Assembly: GCA_965602945.1 (NCBI GenBank)
Contig: CBFDBC010000005.1
Coordinates: 1 to 44,179, forward strand
Origin: JAUXEH01 sp965602945
Lineage (GTDB): Bacteria; Acidobacteriota; Aminicenantia; Aminicenantales; Aminicenantaceae
Direction of reading: 5' to 3'
Length of the DNA: 44,179 bases
The position numbers and the translations under genes are program-made. Under the pieces are notes generated by a model. The model saw nothing but the letters and a program-made list of their open reading frames with translations. It did no database searches and was not told the DNA's origin. Of the stretch, positions 15,947 to 23,753 are shown piece by piece; positions within the stretch are counted from its first letter, which is position 1, and each line of letters opens with the position of its first letter.

Positions 15947-17046
15947 ACACACGCATCCAGGACGCAGGCTACATGGAGATGTGCTATGCCCTGGCTGAAA
16001 AAGCCCGGGGTCACACCAGCCCCAATCCCTATGTGGGAGCACTGATCGTGCGTGCCGGCCGGATCGTGGGTTGGGGGTACCATGAAAAGGCCGGGAAGCC
16101 GCACGCTGAGGCCATCGCCCTGGAACGGGCGGGGCGGGATGCCAGGGGAGCCACGGCCTATATAACACTGGAGCCGTGCATTCACTGGGGCCGTACGCCT
16201 CCCTGTATCGACCTTGTCCGGCAGTCGGGCCTGAAGCGGGTTGTCGTCTCCGATTACGACCCCAATCCACAGGTCCACCGCAAAGGCATCCGCAGGATGC
16301 GGGATGCGGGAATCCAGGTGTCCGTGGGGTTGTTGAAGGGAAAGAACCGCACGCTGAACGAGGTCTACTGCAAATACGTTACAAAGAAGGTTCCTTTCGT
16401 GATCCTCAAGGCCGCTGTATCCCTCGACGGAAAGATCGCGACCTCAACCTCGGCCTCGCAGTGGATCTCCTCACCGGCCACCCGGAAGTACATCCATCTG
16501 GTCAGAGGAGAATATGATGCCCTCCTGGTAGGGATCAACACTATCATCCGGGACGACCCCATGCTCACCGTGCGTCATCCGCACTGGCGGGGGAAGAAAC
16601 AGGTCCGGATCATCCTGGATTCCGGATTGAGGATCCCCTTGAAGGCCCGGATCCTGGAGACTCTTTCCCGTGGTGACCTCCTGATCTTCACCGGTCCGCA
16701 GGGGCCGACACGCAAGAGAAAGACCCTGGAAGAAAGAGGGGTGCAGATCGTTCCTGTTTCCCTATCGCAGGGACGTCTGGATCTCCACGAAGTCTTGGCG
16801 TGGCTTGCGCAGCACGACATCTCCAGCGTCCTGGTGGAGGGGGGAGGCAGGATCCACACGGACTTCCTGGAAAAGGGACTGGGCGACAAGTTCCTGATCA
16901 CAGTCTCTCCCAAACTGATAGGGGGGAATCGTGCGCCTTCGTTCCTGCAGGGGAAGGGCATCCAGAACATGGAAGACGCGCAGAACCTCAGGGGGATCCG
17001 GGAGTTCCGGATCCAGGACGATATTCTGATTGAAGGATATTTCTGA
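15943..17046 (+). CDS. ribD: RibD, riboflavin deaminase/reductase
   Basis: Bifunctional enzyme for the second and third steps of riboflavin synthesis from GTP. The 367-residue length is normal. The N-terminal zinc deaminase domain has TSPNPYVGALIV, HAEAIALERAG and EPCIHWGRTPPC. The C-terminal reductase domain (about 150-367) has SLDGKIATSTSASQWI, the GINTIIRDDPMLTVR loop and VEGGGRIHTDFL. It overlaps ftsY by 4 bp and ribE by 1 bp, so the genes form one operon. Confidence 0.95.
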   Translation: MNTRIQDAGYMEMCYALAEKARGHTSPNPYVGALIVRAGRIVGWGYHEKAGKPHAEAIALERAGRDARGATAYITLEPCIHWGRTPPCIDLVRQSGLKRVVVSDYDPNPQVHRKGIRRMRDAGIQVSVGLLKGKNRTLNEVYCKYVTKKVPFVILKAAVSLDGKIATSTSASQWISSPATRKYIHLVRGEYDALLVGINTIIRDDPMLTVRHPHWRGKKQVRIILDSGLRIPLKARILETLSRGDLLIFTGPQGPTRKRKTLEERGVQIVPVSLSQGRLDLHEVLAWLAQHDISSVLVEGGGRIHTDFLEKGLGDKFLITVSPKLIGGNRAPSFLQGKGIQNMEDAQNLRGIREFRIQDDILIEGYF

Positions 17047-17630
17047 TGTTTACAGGAATCATCACACACAAAGGAGAGTTCCAGGGATTTCAAAAGGGCC
17101 GCAGGGAGATATGCCTCAGGATCCCGGAGCTGGAGGGCACCCTCAACCTGGGTGACAGTCTGGCTGTCAACGGGGTTTGTCTGAGCCTCATCCGGAAGGA
17201 TACCGACCTCCTCTATTTCAACCTCTCGGAAGAGACCCTTAGGGAAACCACGCTGGGCACCTTGAAAAAAGGCGATCCCCTGAACCTTGAGACATCACTG
17301 ACACTGGCCGCTCCTCTCGGCGGCCACCTGGTCACCGGCCATGTCGATGGAGTGGGCAGGGTTCAGCGTGTCACTCCCAAGAGCGGCGGCAAGCGGATCG
17401 CGATCACCTTTCCTACCGAGCTTAGGGCCTTCCTGGTACCCAAGGGATCGGTGGCGCTCGATGGCGTGAGCCTGACGGTGGCGTCTCTTTCCGCGTCGGT
17501 TCTCGAGGTGGAAGTCATTCCCATCACGCTGGAACAGACACGTATCGCCCTCTGGAGGCCCGGCCGGAACGTCAACATCGAGTGTGACATCATCGGCAAA
17601 TATGTGTATAATTGGACCGTCAAATCCTGA
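17046..17630 (+). CDS. ribE: Riboflavin synthase, alpha subunit
   Basis: Dismutates two 6,7-dimethyl-8-ribityllumazine molecules to riboflavin. The 194-residue product has the tandem lumazine-binding barrels: MFTGIITHKG and LAVNGVCLSL in the first, HLVTGHVDGVGRV and VALDGVSLTVA in the second. The ATG shares a base with the ribD stop (TGATG). A candidate promoter for ribBA lies inside its 3' end. Confidence 0.95.
   Translation: MFTGIITHKGEFQGFQKGRREICLRIPELEGTLNLGDSLAVNGVCLSLIRKDTDLLYFNLSEETLRETTLGTLKKGDPLNLETSLTLAAPLGGHLVTGHVDGVGRVQRVTPKSGGKRIAITFPTELRAFLVPKGSVALDGVSLTVASLSASVLEVEVIPITLEQTRIALWRPGRNVNIECDIIGKYVYNWTVKS
17584..17612 (+). promoter_or_regulatory. Possible internal promoter for ribBA
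   Basis: GTGACA (17584-17589) and a perfect TATAAT (17607-17612) are 17 bp apart within the last codons of ribE. The site lies about 50 nt before the ribBA ATG. Because it falls in conserved coding sequence, it could be coincidental. Confidence 0.4.
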
Positions 17631-17662
17631 ATCGAAATTAATAGTCTGGAAAGGTAAATATA

Positions 17663-18880
17663 ATGTCTTCTGAAACGGGCGTAGCCTCTGTAGAGGAGGC
17701 CGTCAAGACCGTCAAAGCCGGTAAGCTGATCATCATCGTAGACGACGAAGACCGTGAAAACGAAGGTGACCTGATGGTTGCCGCGGAAAAGGTCACACCG
17801 GATATCATCAATTTCATGGCCAAGCACGGCCGGGGTCTCGTCTGCCTGTCATTGACCCGGGAGCGCGCCCGCCAACTGGAACTGCCGCCCATGGTGATGG
17901 ACAATACGGCCCAGTTTCAGACGGCCTTTACCATCTCCATAGATGCCAAAGAGGGCACCACGACGGGAATCTCCGCCTTTGACCGGGCCACGACCATTTT
18001 GACCGCCATCGCCCCCGAAACCAAACCCTCGGACCTGGCTCGACCCGGGCACATATTCCCGCTCGAGGCCGTCGAGGGAGGGGTCTTGACGAGGGCCGGG
18101 CAGACCGAAGCGTCCGTCGACATCGCACGCCTGGCCGGCCTGGATGCCACGGGAGTCATATGTGAGATCATGAACGACGACGGCACCATGTCCCGGATGT
18201 CCGACCTGGAAACGTTCAGCCAGACCTACGACATCCCCATCGTCACCATCGCGGATCTCATCCAATACCGCATGCGGCACGAAATCTTGATACAGAAGAT
18301 CGAGGAAGCGGACCTGCCGACCAGGTACGGCCATTTCAAGATCATGGTGTATAAGGACGCCATCCGCGGCGAACAGCATGTGGCCCTGGTCAAAGGGGAT
18401 CTCAATAAGGACGAGCCCACCCTGGTGCGCGCCCATTCCCAATGCCTGACCGGCGACACCCTCGGCTCGATCCGCTGCGACTGCGGAGATCAGCTGAACC
18501 GTTCCATGGAGATGATCGAAAAAGCCGGCAAAGGAGTCATACTCTACATCCTGAACCATGAAGGCCGGGGCATCGGCCTCGCCAACAAGATCAAGGCCTA
18601 TGCCATCCAGGACCAGGGAGTCGACACGGTGGAGGCCAATGAGAGACTGGGTTTCAAGCCCGATCACCGCGATTACGGCCTCGGCGCGCAGATCCTGGTA
18701 TCCCTGGGCGTCAACAAGCTGCGCCTCATCACGAACAATCCGCGCAAATTCATCGGCCTGGCCGGATACGGGTTGGAGATCGTTGATCGAATCCCCCTCG
18801 AGATCCCACCCAACCAGGCCAACCGCCGATATCTGAAAACCAAAAAAGATAAAATGGGCCACCTCCTGGAACTGGTGTGA
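17663..18880 (+). CDS. ribBA: RibBA, DHBP synthase/GTP cyclohydrolase II
   Basis: Bifunctional entry enzyme of riboflavin synthesis. The N-terminal half (about 1-205) is 3,4-dihydroxy-2-butanone-4-phosphate synthase, with DDEDRENEGDLMVAAE and a GHIFPLEA segment. The C-terminal half is GTP cyclohydrolase II, with the zinc-binding CLTGDTLGSIRCDCG, HEGRGIGLANKI and GFKPDHRDYGLGAQIL. At 405 residues it has both domains complete. A GGAAAGG ribosome site precedes the ATG. ribH (lumazine synthase) would often follow but is not in the window. Confidence 0.95.
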   Translation: MSSETGVASVEEAVKTVKAGKLIIIVDDEDRENEGDLMVAAEKVTPDIINFMAKHGRGLVCLSLTRERARQLELPPMVMDNTAQFQTAFTISIDAKEGTTTGISAFDRATTILTAIAPETKPSDLARPGHIFPLEAVEGGVLTRAGQTEASVDIARLAGLDATGVICEIMNDDGTMSRMSDLETFSQTYDIPIVTIADLIQYRMRHEILIQKIEEADLPTRYGHFKIMVYKDAIRGEQHVALVKGDLNKDEPTLVRAHSQCLTGDTLGSIRCDCGDQLNRSMEMIEKAGKGVILYILNHEGRGIGLANKIKAYAIQDQGVDTVEANERLGFKPDHRDYGLGAQILVSLGVNKLRLITNNPRKFIGLAGYGLEIVDRIPLEIPPNQANRRYLKTKKDKMGHLLELV

Positions 18881-18895
18881 TCACGAAGATACGTC

Positions 18896-19408
18896 ATGGC
18901 AAAGACAATCCCCACCGACGCGAAAAATGAAGCCCCCATACACGATGCCCTCCACAGGATCAAGTCGGCCAGTGATACTCAGACGCGCCTCAAACTCATT
19001 CAGGACCTCATAGAGAATCCCGCTCCCTGGGTGTGTGACGTTCTCCTGGAGTGCCTCGACGAAGCCAGTGAAAAGATCCGCAGCCTCATCATCAAAGCCC
19101 TGAGCGAGCGGGAAGACCTCGACCTGGAAAGTGTTTACAGCCAGCTCACGGCCCTGCACTGGTACACCAAAAGCGGAAGTCTCCGCATACTGGGGCTCAG
19201 AAGGGATCCCGGATCGGTCAAAAGGATCGGACCCGTGTTAGCCGATCCCAATACCGATGTCCGGGTCCAGGCTGGCTGGGCGCTGGGGGAGATCGGCGGG
19301 GAGGAGTCGCTGGCTCTGCTGGCTCGCCTCGTGCAGGACAGCAACAACTTTGTCCGGGTATCTGCGGAGAAGGCGCTGCAGAAGGCTTCCGACCTCAAAT
19401 TCACTTGA
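18896..19408 (+). CDS. HEAT-repeat protein
   Basis: A 170-residue soluble protein with HEAT/PBS-lyase-type alpha-helical repeats, clearest at the C-terminus (DPNTDVRVQAGWALGEIGGEESLALLARLV and the following unit). There is no signal peptide or catalytic motif. Such repeats act as binding scaffolds. It starts 15 nt after ribBA, in the position where ribH often sits, so it may be co-transcribed with the riboflavin genes. I cannot assign a partner. Confidence 0.7.
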   Translation: MAKTIPTDAKNEAPIHDALHRIKSASDTQTRLKLIQDLIENPAPWVCDVLLECLDEASEKIRSLIIKALSEREDLDLESVYSQLTALHWYTKSGSLRILGLRRDPGSVKRIGPVLADPNTDVRVQAGWALGEIGGEESLALLARLVQDSNNFVRVSAEKALQKASDLKFT

Positions 19409-19591
19409 ATCATTCATAAAAGCTGCTAACACTTTTTGACAAAAAAATCTTCTATGTATGTTGGCATCTTTGATCCTACGGACAGGCCAATCTCACTCCA
19501 TCTGCTTCGTTGCGCCCGGCTCGCAGTGGAATACCACAGCTTCACCAGACGACGCCTCGCATCTGCAGCAACCTTAACCTGTGAATGATCC
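19407..19591. repeat. 185-bp intergenic element with terminal inverted repeats
   Basis: The whole gap between the convergent HEAT and dtd genes is bounded by GAATCATTCAT (19407-19417) and GTGAATGATCC (19581-19591), inverted copies with two mismatches over 11 bp. Inside is TTGACA plus an A-rich run (19436-19447). A GC-rich segment follows, with the near-palindrome GTGGAATACCAC and a CATCTGCTTCGTTGCG stretch of the kind I associate with dispersed intergenic repeats. No ORF of note is present. It may be a small non-autonomous repeat or a convergent terminator region. Confidence 0.4.
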
Positions 19592-19596
19592 AAGTC

Positions 19597-20028
19597 TTAC
19601 AGGATGAAGGTCACGGGCCCATCATTGATGAGCCGGACGTCCATCATGGCACCGAAAACTCCGGTCTCCACTTCCACTCCATGTTCTCTCATACGGCCGA
19701 CAAAATAATCGAACAGGACAGCCGCGCTTTGGGGGGGCTCTGCCCGGTCGAAGCTGGGCCGGCGGCCTTTGCGCAAACATCCCGCCAGGGTGAACTGGGA
19801 GACCGCCAGCACCGCTCCCCCGATGTCGAGCAGTGACAGGTTCATCTTGCCGTCGGAGTCGGGAAAAATCCTGAGTTCAGCTACTTTTTTTGACAGATGA
19901 TCAGCGTCCGCCTCCCCATCTCCTTTTTCCACCCCCACGAGCAGGCACACGCCGCGACCGATCCGGCCGACGGTTTCCTCCCCCACACTCACAGAGGCCT
20001 CTTTGACCCGCTGCAGTACGATCTTCAT
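19597..20028 (-). CDS. dtd: D-aminoacyl-tRNA deacylase
   Basis: Hydrolyses D-amino acids from mischarged tRNA. The 143-residue product begins MKIVLQRVKEASVSV and carries the active-site segments VSQFTLAGC and the C-terminal NDGPVTFIL (Gly-cisPro loop). A larger open frame extends upstream to 21354, but that part is antisense-frame shadow of murJ. The ATG overlaps the murJ stop (ATGA), which fixes the start. The usual SQFTL(Y/L)(A/G) motif continues as AGCLRKGRRPSF, close to consensus. Confidence 0.93.
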   Translation of the reverse strand: MKIVLQRVKEASVSVGEETVGRIGRGVCLLVGVEKGDGEADADHLSKKVAELRIFPDSDGKMNLSLLDIGGAVLAVSQFTLAGCLRKGRRPSFDRAEPPQSAAVLFDYFVGRMREHGVEVETGVFGAMMDVRLINDGPVTFIL

Positions 20029-21614
20029 GAATCGTCTCCCGCATCCGTCTCGTCCCGCTTGGAGAAGAGCCCTTTGAGGCTCATCACCTCGCGGCGGCTG
20101 AAGATGAGGTTGAGACCCATGTAGGCCGCAACCCCCACCAGGATCGTGGCCAGAAGGATACCGATCTTTTCCAGACGGGCAGCACCGTCGAAGGCGAATT
20201 GTCGATAGAAGAAATGGATCGCCACACCCATCCCGGCGGAGAACAGCGCCGCCTTCAGGGCGAAGAGCAGCACATCCTTTTTGGGGATGGCCCCTATCTT
20301 CCTTTCGAGCAGAACGTACAGGCTGAGAAAGTTGATCAAAGAAGAGATGGCGAGGGCCAGGGCGATCCCGGCTACTCGCAGGGGGCCCATCAGCCACAGC
20401 GCGCACGCGACATAGATGAATGTGACGAAAAACGCCACCTTCACCGGAGTCTTGGTATCCTTTAAAGAAAAGAACGCCGGGGCCACCACCTTGACACCGG
20501 AGAGTGCAGGAATCGCCAGGGCGAAGTACAGGAGACAGGACGCAGTCATGGACGTAGACAGGGAATCGAACCTTCCATACTGGAAGAGAACCTGGACGAT
20601 GGGCTTGTGCAGGACGACAAGCCCCACGGTGGCGGGGAAGGTGACGAACGTGATCATCTTCAGGGAGAACTGAAGCATGCGTTTCATCTCGGGCATGTCT
20701 TTGCGGGCAGCCAGATCTGACAGGGTTGGAAGCAGGGCGATGGACAAGGCGATGGAAAACAGCCCCAGAGTCAGCTCCTGTATACGGGAGGAATAATACA
20801 GGGAAGATACGCTCCCTCCCTCCAGATTGGATGCGATGATCCGGCTGATCGTGACATTGATCTGATAGATCCCCGCCCCGAAGATCCCGGGGATCATCAG
20901 GCGTCCCACCTTGCGCACCGCCGGGTCCGTAAAAGTCAGAAGGGGACGAAACCGCATGCCCTGCCGCCACGCAAAGGGGATCTGAAAAGCCAGCTGCAGG
21001 ATCCCTCCCAGGATGACACCTCCCGCAAAGACATAGGCGGGCTCCTCCGCACGGCCGGCCAGAAGGGCGGCGGCTGCGATGATGGCCAGGTTGAAGAGCA
21101 CCGGAGTGAAGGCCGGCACAAAGAATTTGTGGAAGGAGTTGAGGATGGCCATGATCAGGGCGGCCAGGCTGACCAGGAAAATATAGGGAAACATGATCCG
21201 GGTGAGGAGGATGGTCAGTTCCATCTTCCCGGGGATTTCCGCGTATCCTCCGGCCAGAAGCCGTACCAGGAGGGGAGACAGCAGGATCCCAAGCAGGGTG
21301 AGGGCGGCCATGACCAGTGTCAGATCGAAGAAGAAGGCGTTGGCGAAACGCCACAGCTTCTCCCGCGTGTCCCGGTTCTTGATCTGCGAAAACACAGGGA
21401 TGAAGGCCGCCGTCATGGCGCCCTCTCCCGTCAGGCGGCGCAGCAGGTTGGGAATAAGGAAGGCGATCGTGAAGGCGTCCATTCCCCTGCCGGTCCCCAT
21501 GTAATTGGCCTGGAGCAGGTCTCGGATATATCCAAGGATCCGGCTGAGGAAAGTGGGAAGAGACACCGCCAGCGTCGAACGGAGCAGCTTTCTGTTCCCG
21601 GCGCCTTTCTTCAT
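20025..21614 (-). CDS. murJ: MurJ/MviN lipid II flippase
   Basis: Inner-membrane protein that flips lipid II for peptidoglycan assembly. The 529-residue product is almost entirely hydrophobic helices, with about 14 predicted spans. It has family segments such as LSRILGYIRDLLQANYMGTG, GEGAMTAAFIPVFSQ and ALAIPALSGVKVVAPAFFSLKDTKTPVKVA. No Shine-Dalgarno or convincing promoter is visible before the ATG. It is followed by dtd with a 4-bp overlap. Confidence 0.94.
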   Translation of the reverse strand: MKKGAGNRKLLRSTLAVSLPTFLSRILGYIRDLLQANYMGTGRGMDAFTIAFLIPNLLRRLTGEGAMTAAFIPVFSQIKNRDTREKLWRFANAFFFDLTLVMAALTLLGILLSPLLVRLLAGGYAEIPGKMELTILLTRIMFPYIFLVSLAALIMAILNSFHKFFVPAFTPVLFNLAIIAAAALLAGRAEEPAYVFAGGVILGGILQLAFQIPFAWRQGMRFRPLLTFTDPAVRKVGRLMIPGIFGAGIYQINVTISRIIASNLEGGSVSSLYYSSRIQELTLGLFSIALSIALLPTLSDLAARKDMPEMKRMLQFSLKMITFVTFPATVGLVVLHKPIVQVLFQYGRFDSLSTSMTASCLLYFALAIPALSGVKVVAPAFFSLKDTKTPVKVAFFVTFIYVACALWLMGPLRVAGIALALAISSLINFLSLYVLLERKIGAIPKKDVLLFALKAALFSAGMGVAIHFFYRQFAFDGAARLEKIGILLATILVGVAAYMGLNLIFSRREVMSLKGLFSKRDETDAGDDS

Positions 21615-21747
21615 GTCATATGGCTCTGAATGAGGTTGGCCCGCCTGCCTGACGGACCCTATAGTCTACCACAAAACCTCTGGGATTGGGGACTCCCACG
21701 TTCGGCCAAAAGCGGTCACAGGTTTCGATCATGACCACCGTCATTCC

Positions 21748-21776
21748 TTGACTTTCGGTCCGAAATGGCTTATCAT
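21748..21776 (+). promoter_or_regulatory. rpsT promoter
   Basis: TTGACT (21748-21753) and TATCAT (21771-21776) are 17 bp apart. The predicted leader is about 22 nt and includes TAGGAG (21793-21798) in front of the rpsT ATG. This contrasts with the leaderless-type promoters elsewhere in the window. Confidence 0.65.
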
Positions 21777-21804
21777 GCATTTTCTATTTAAATAGGAGAA
21801 GATA

Positions 21805-22083
21805 ATGGCGCAACACAAGTCCGCTTTACGCCAGTGGAGGCGGAGCCTGCGTAGAAACGCGATAAACAAGGGAAACAAATCTACCCTGCGAACTCAGATC
21901 AAACACTTGAGGGCCGCCATCGAAAAGAAAGACAGTGAAGCCGCCCAGAGCCTGCTTTCCAAGACGTTTTCCGTTATAGATACATCCGTAAAAAAGGGCA
22001 CCATCCACCAGAACACGGGTGACCGCTACAAATCCAGGCTCAGCCGTCAGGTGGAAATGATCAAGCCCTCCACCACCAGTTAA
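21805..22083 (+). CDS. rpsT: 30S ribosomal protein S20
   Basis: Small, basic 16S rRNA-binding protein of 92 residues. MAQHKSALRQWRRSLRRNAINKGNKS at the start and the helical Lys/Arg-rich remainder are typical of S20. It has a good ribosome-binding site and its own promoter. It is convergent with holA, the common neighbourhood for this gene. Confidence 0.95.
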   Translation: MAQHKSALRQWRRSLRRNAINKGNKSTLRTQIKHLRAAIEKKDSEAAQSLLSKTFSVIDTSVKKGTIHQNTGDRYKSRLSRQVEMIKPSTTS

Positions 22084-22101
22084 TCGTCCCGTCCATACTG
22101 T

Positions 22102-22133
22102 CTCTCGGATCAAGCAGGGAAAAATCCGCAGAG
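22102..22133. terminator. Possible bidirectional terminator between rpsT and holA
   Basis: CTCTCGGAT (22102-22110) pairs with ATCCGCAGAG (22124-22133) with one bulged base, 18 nt after the rpsT stop and 6 nt past the holA stop. The loop contains an A-run but no U-tract follows on either strand, so support is modest. Confidence 0.3.
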
Positions 22134-22138
22134 GCTAT

Positions 22139-23227
22139 TCACGTTCGAGCAGGAGGATGGCCGTATTTCCTGGTCCAGCAGTATTCAAACAGGAATCCTT
22201 CCATCATGGTCTGGAAATCCAGGGAGGTGGTCTTGAGCTTGAGGTCCACGTTTCCCAACGCGTTCAGGATGTGCTGCAGGTCAGGCCAGGAGATGCCCTC
22301 AGCTGAAGAGAACAAGCTGCGGAACTGTTTATCATACAAAGCCCGGAATGATTCCTTGATCTGAGGCTTGATCTCCTTGAAAATGGCTCGCCGGTCCTGT
22401 GTCCCCTCCCGCAGCTTGAGCTTGGCCAGCAGGATGTCCCGAAAAAACCCGGATACCAGCCCCAGGATCTGGGGGGGAGGGATGTTGTCCTTTGCCAGGA
22501 GCCGGTGCAGGACGAGCAGGCACTGCCGGTAATCCGCACTCCCCAGATAATCAGACAGCTCCCACTCCAGGTAGGACTTGATCCAACCCGAGACCTGATC
22601 CACGTCCTCGTCAGATATCCGTTCGTTTTCTCCGGCATATGTCACGATCTTTTCGACCTCATTGTCCAGGAGTCTGAGGTCGTTTCCCACGAGCTCGATC
22701 AGCCGCTCCACCGCACCTTGCGAGGGCAGCTTCCTGCTGTGTTGGAACCGCCCTCTCACCCAGGATGCCAGTTTCGGTCCCTTCAGCGCCCACAACTCTT
22801 CGATCCGCACTGCTCCGGGAGTCAGCCCGGAAAAAAACTTGTACAGAGGGGAGCTTTTCCGGATCTTCCCAGGGTAGATAATCACCAGAACCGTCCCAGG
22901 ACTCGGGTCGGAAAAGTAGGCGGAGATCAGCTCCTGATCCGCATCCGCGAGTTTCTCGTACGGGGAAGGAATGTGTTCCTTCCTGCGGGGCGGATTTTCA
23001 GCCAGTATGACACGGGCGGTCTGGACAAAGAGCGAGGGGGAGCGGGCCGCGTCCAGGACCTCAGGCCATTTCTGTTCGGCCAGGTCGAACCGTTCCAGCG
23101 GGGCAGCTTCCGGCTTCGCCAGGGTTGCCTGCAGTTCCCGCAGAAACACATACGCGGGATACGTCTCCTCCCCAAAGAAAACGTAGCCGGGTGCCCGGCC
23201 GCCTTCGCCTCCGTGCGACGAGACCAC
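22139..23227 (-). CDS. holA: DNA polymerase III delta subunit
   Basis: Clamp-loader subunit that opens the beta clamp. The 362-residue product has the divergent AAA+ fold: YVFFGEETYPAYVFLREL at the start, a degenerate nucleotide site, the ELVGNDLRLLDNEVEKIVTYAG segment, and a C-terminal helical collar. The start is a GTG at 23227, three bases after the lptE stop, with GGAGGG upstream. The leuS-lptE-holA order is widely conserved in diderms. Confidence 0.88.
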   Translation of the reverse strand: MVSSHGGEGGRAPGYVFFGEETYPAYVFLRELQATLAKPEAAPLERFDLAEQKWPEVLDAARSPSLFVQTARVILAENPPRRKEHIPSPYEKLADADQELISAYFSDPSPGTVLVIIYPGKIRKSSPLYKFFSGLTPGAVRIEELWALKGPKLASWVRGRFQHSRKLPSQGAVERLIELVGNDLRLLDNEVEKIVTYAGENERISDEDVDQVSGWIKSYLEWELSDYLGSADYRQCLLVLHRLLAKDNIPPPQILGLVSGFFRDILLAKLKLREGTQDRRAIFKEIKPQIKESFRALYDKQFRSLFSSAEGISWPDLQHILNALGNVDLKLKTTSLDFQTMMEGFLFEYCWTRKYGHPPART

Positions 23228-23230
23228 CCC

Positions 23231-23740
23231 TCAGAATCCCTCCAGGAGATTGATGACCAGGGTCCGGGCAAACTTGACGGCAATGGCATCGATGGCCGCC
23301 TGCTGGACGGACTCAAAATCGGTCCCATCCGGCACATCATATGACTGTTGGTAGGAGAAATACGGGTTGGAGAACAGGACCCTGTTGTTGACGAGGTCGC
23401 GCAGGACGATCTTGGCCACCACCACGATGTTGTAAGAACTCGCCGTGGCATCCTGTCCGAATCCGATGGGGTTGACCGTGAAGGCCGTGATCTCACCGAT
23501 CAGCACCGCATCTGCACCGGTCCTCTCAGGAGAGACCTCCACCTTGCCGCGTGCCGTCAGCTCGTCCCGAACGCTCTCGGTCAGCTTGAGGTCCAGCTGA
23601 AAACGCGTCGTGTTGTTCTCGAACATGGGGACGTTGATGGTTTGGATGTGCGGGGGAAGCGAGCTCCCGGTCCCCCTGAGGCTGTAGCCGCAGCTCACCC
23701 CGAAAAGGACCAGGCTTATTATGATCAGCAGCTTACGCAT
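23231..23740 (-). CDS. lptE: LptE, LPS-assembly lipoprotein
   Basis: Outer-membrane lipoprotein that plugs the LptD barrel and helps insert LPS. The 169-residue product starts MRKLLIIISLVLFGVSC, a lipoprotein signal with a VSC lipobox, followed by GYSLRGTGSSLPPHIQTINVPMFEN, typical of LptE/RlpB. The ATG at 23740 is preceded by GGAGAG and lies 13 nt after the leuS stop. The upstream in-frame ATG at 23761 would overlap leuS and spoil the signal peptide. Confidence 0.9.
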   Translation of the reverse strand: MRKLLIIISLVLFGVSCGYSLRGTGSSLPPHIQTINVPMFENNTTRFQLDLKLTESVRDELTARGKVEVSPERTGADAVLIGEITAFTVNPIGFGQDATASSYNIVVVAKIVLRDLVNNRVLFSNPYFSYQQSYDVPDGTDFESVQQAAIDAIAVKFARTLVINLLEGF

Positions 23741-23753
23741 TATACTCTCCGGA

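Noticed and set aside
15880..15950. FMN riboswitch upstream of ribD
   Set aside because: ribD overlaps the ftsY coding region by 4 bp and there is no leader in which an aptamer could lie.
19597..21354. A 585-codon minus-strand frame apparently fusing a proline/glycine/arginine-rich protein to Dtd
   Set aside because: The upstream part is a shifted-frame shadow of murJ with biased composition. The ATGA overlap at 20025-20028 marks the true dtd start.
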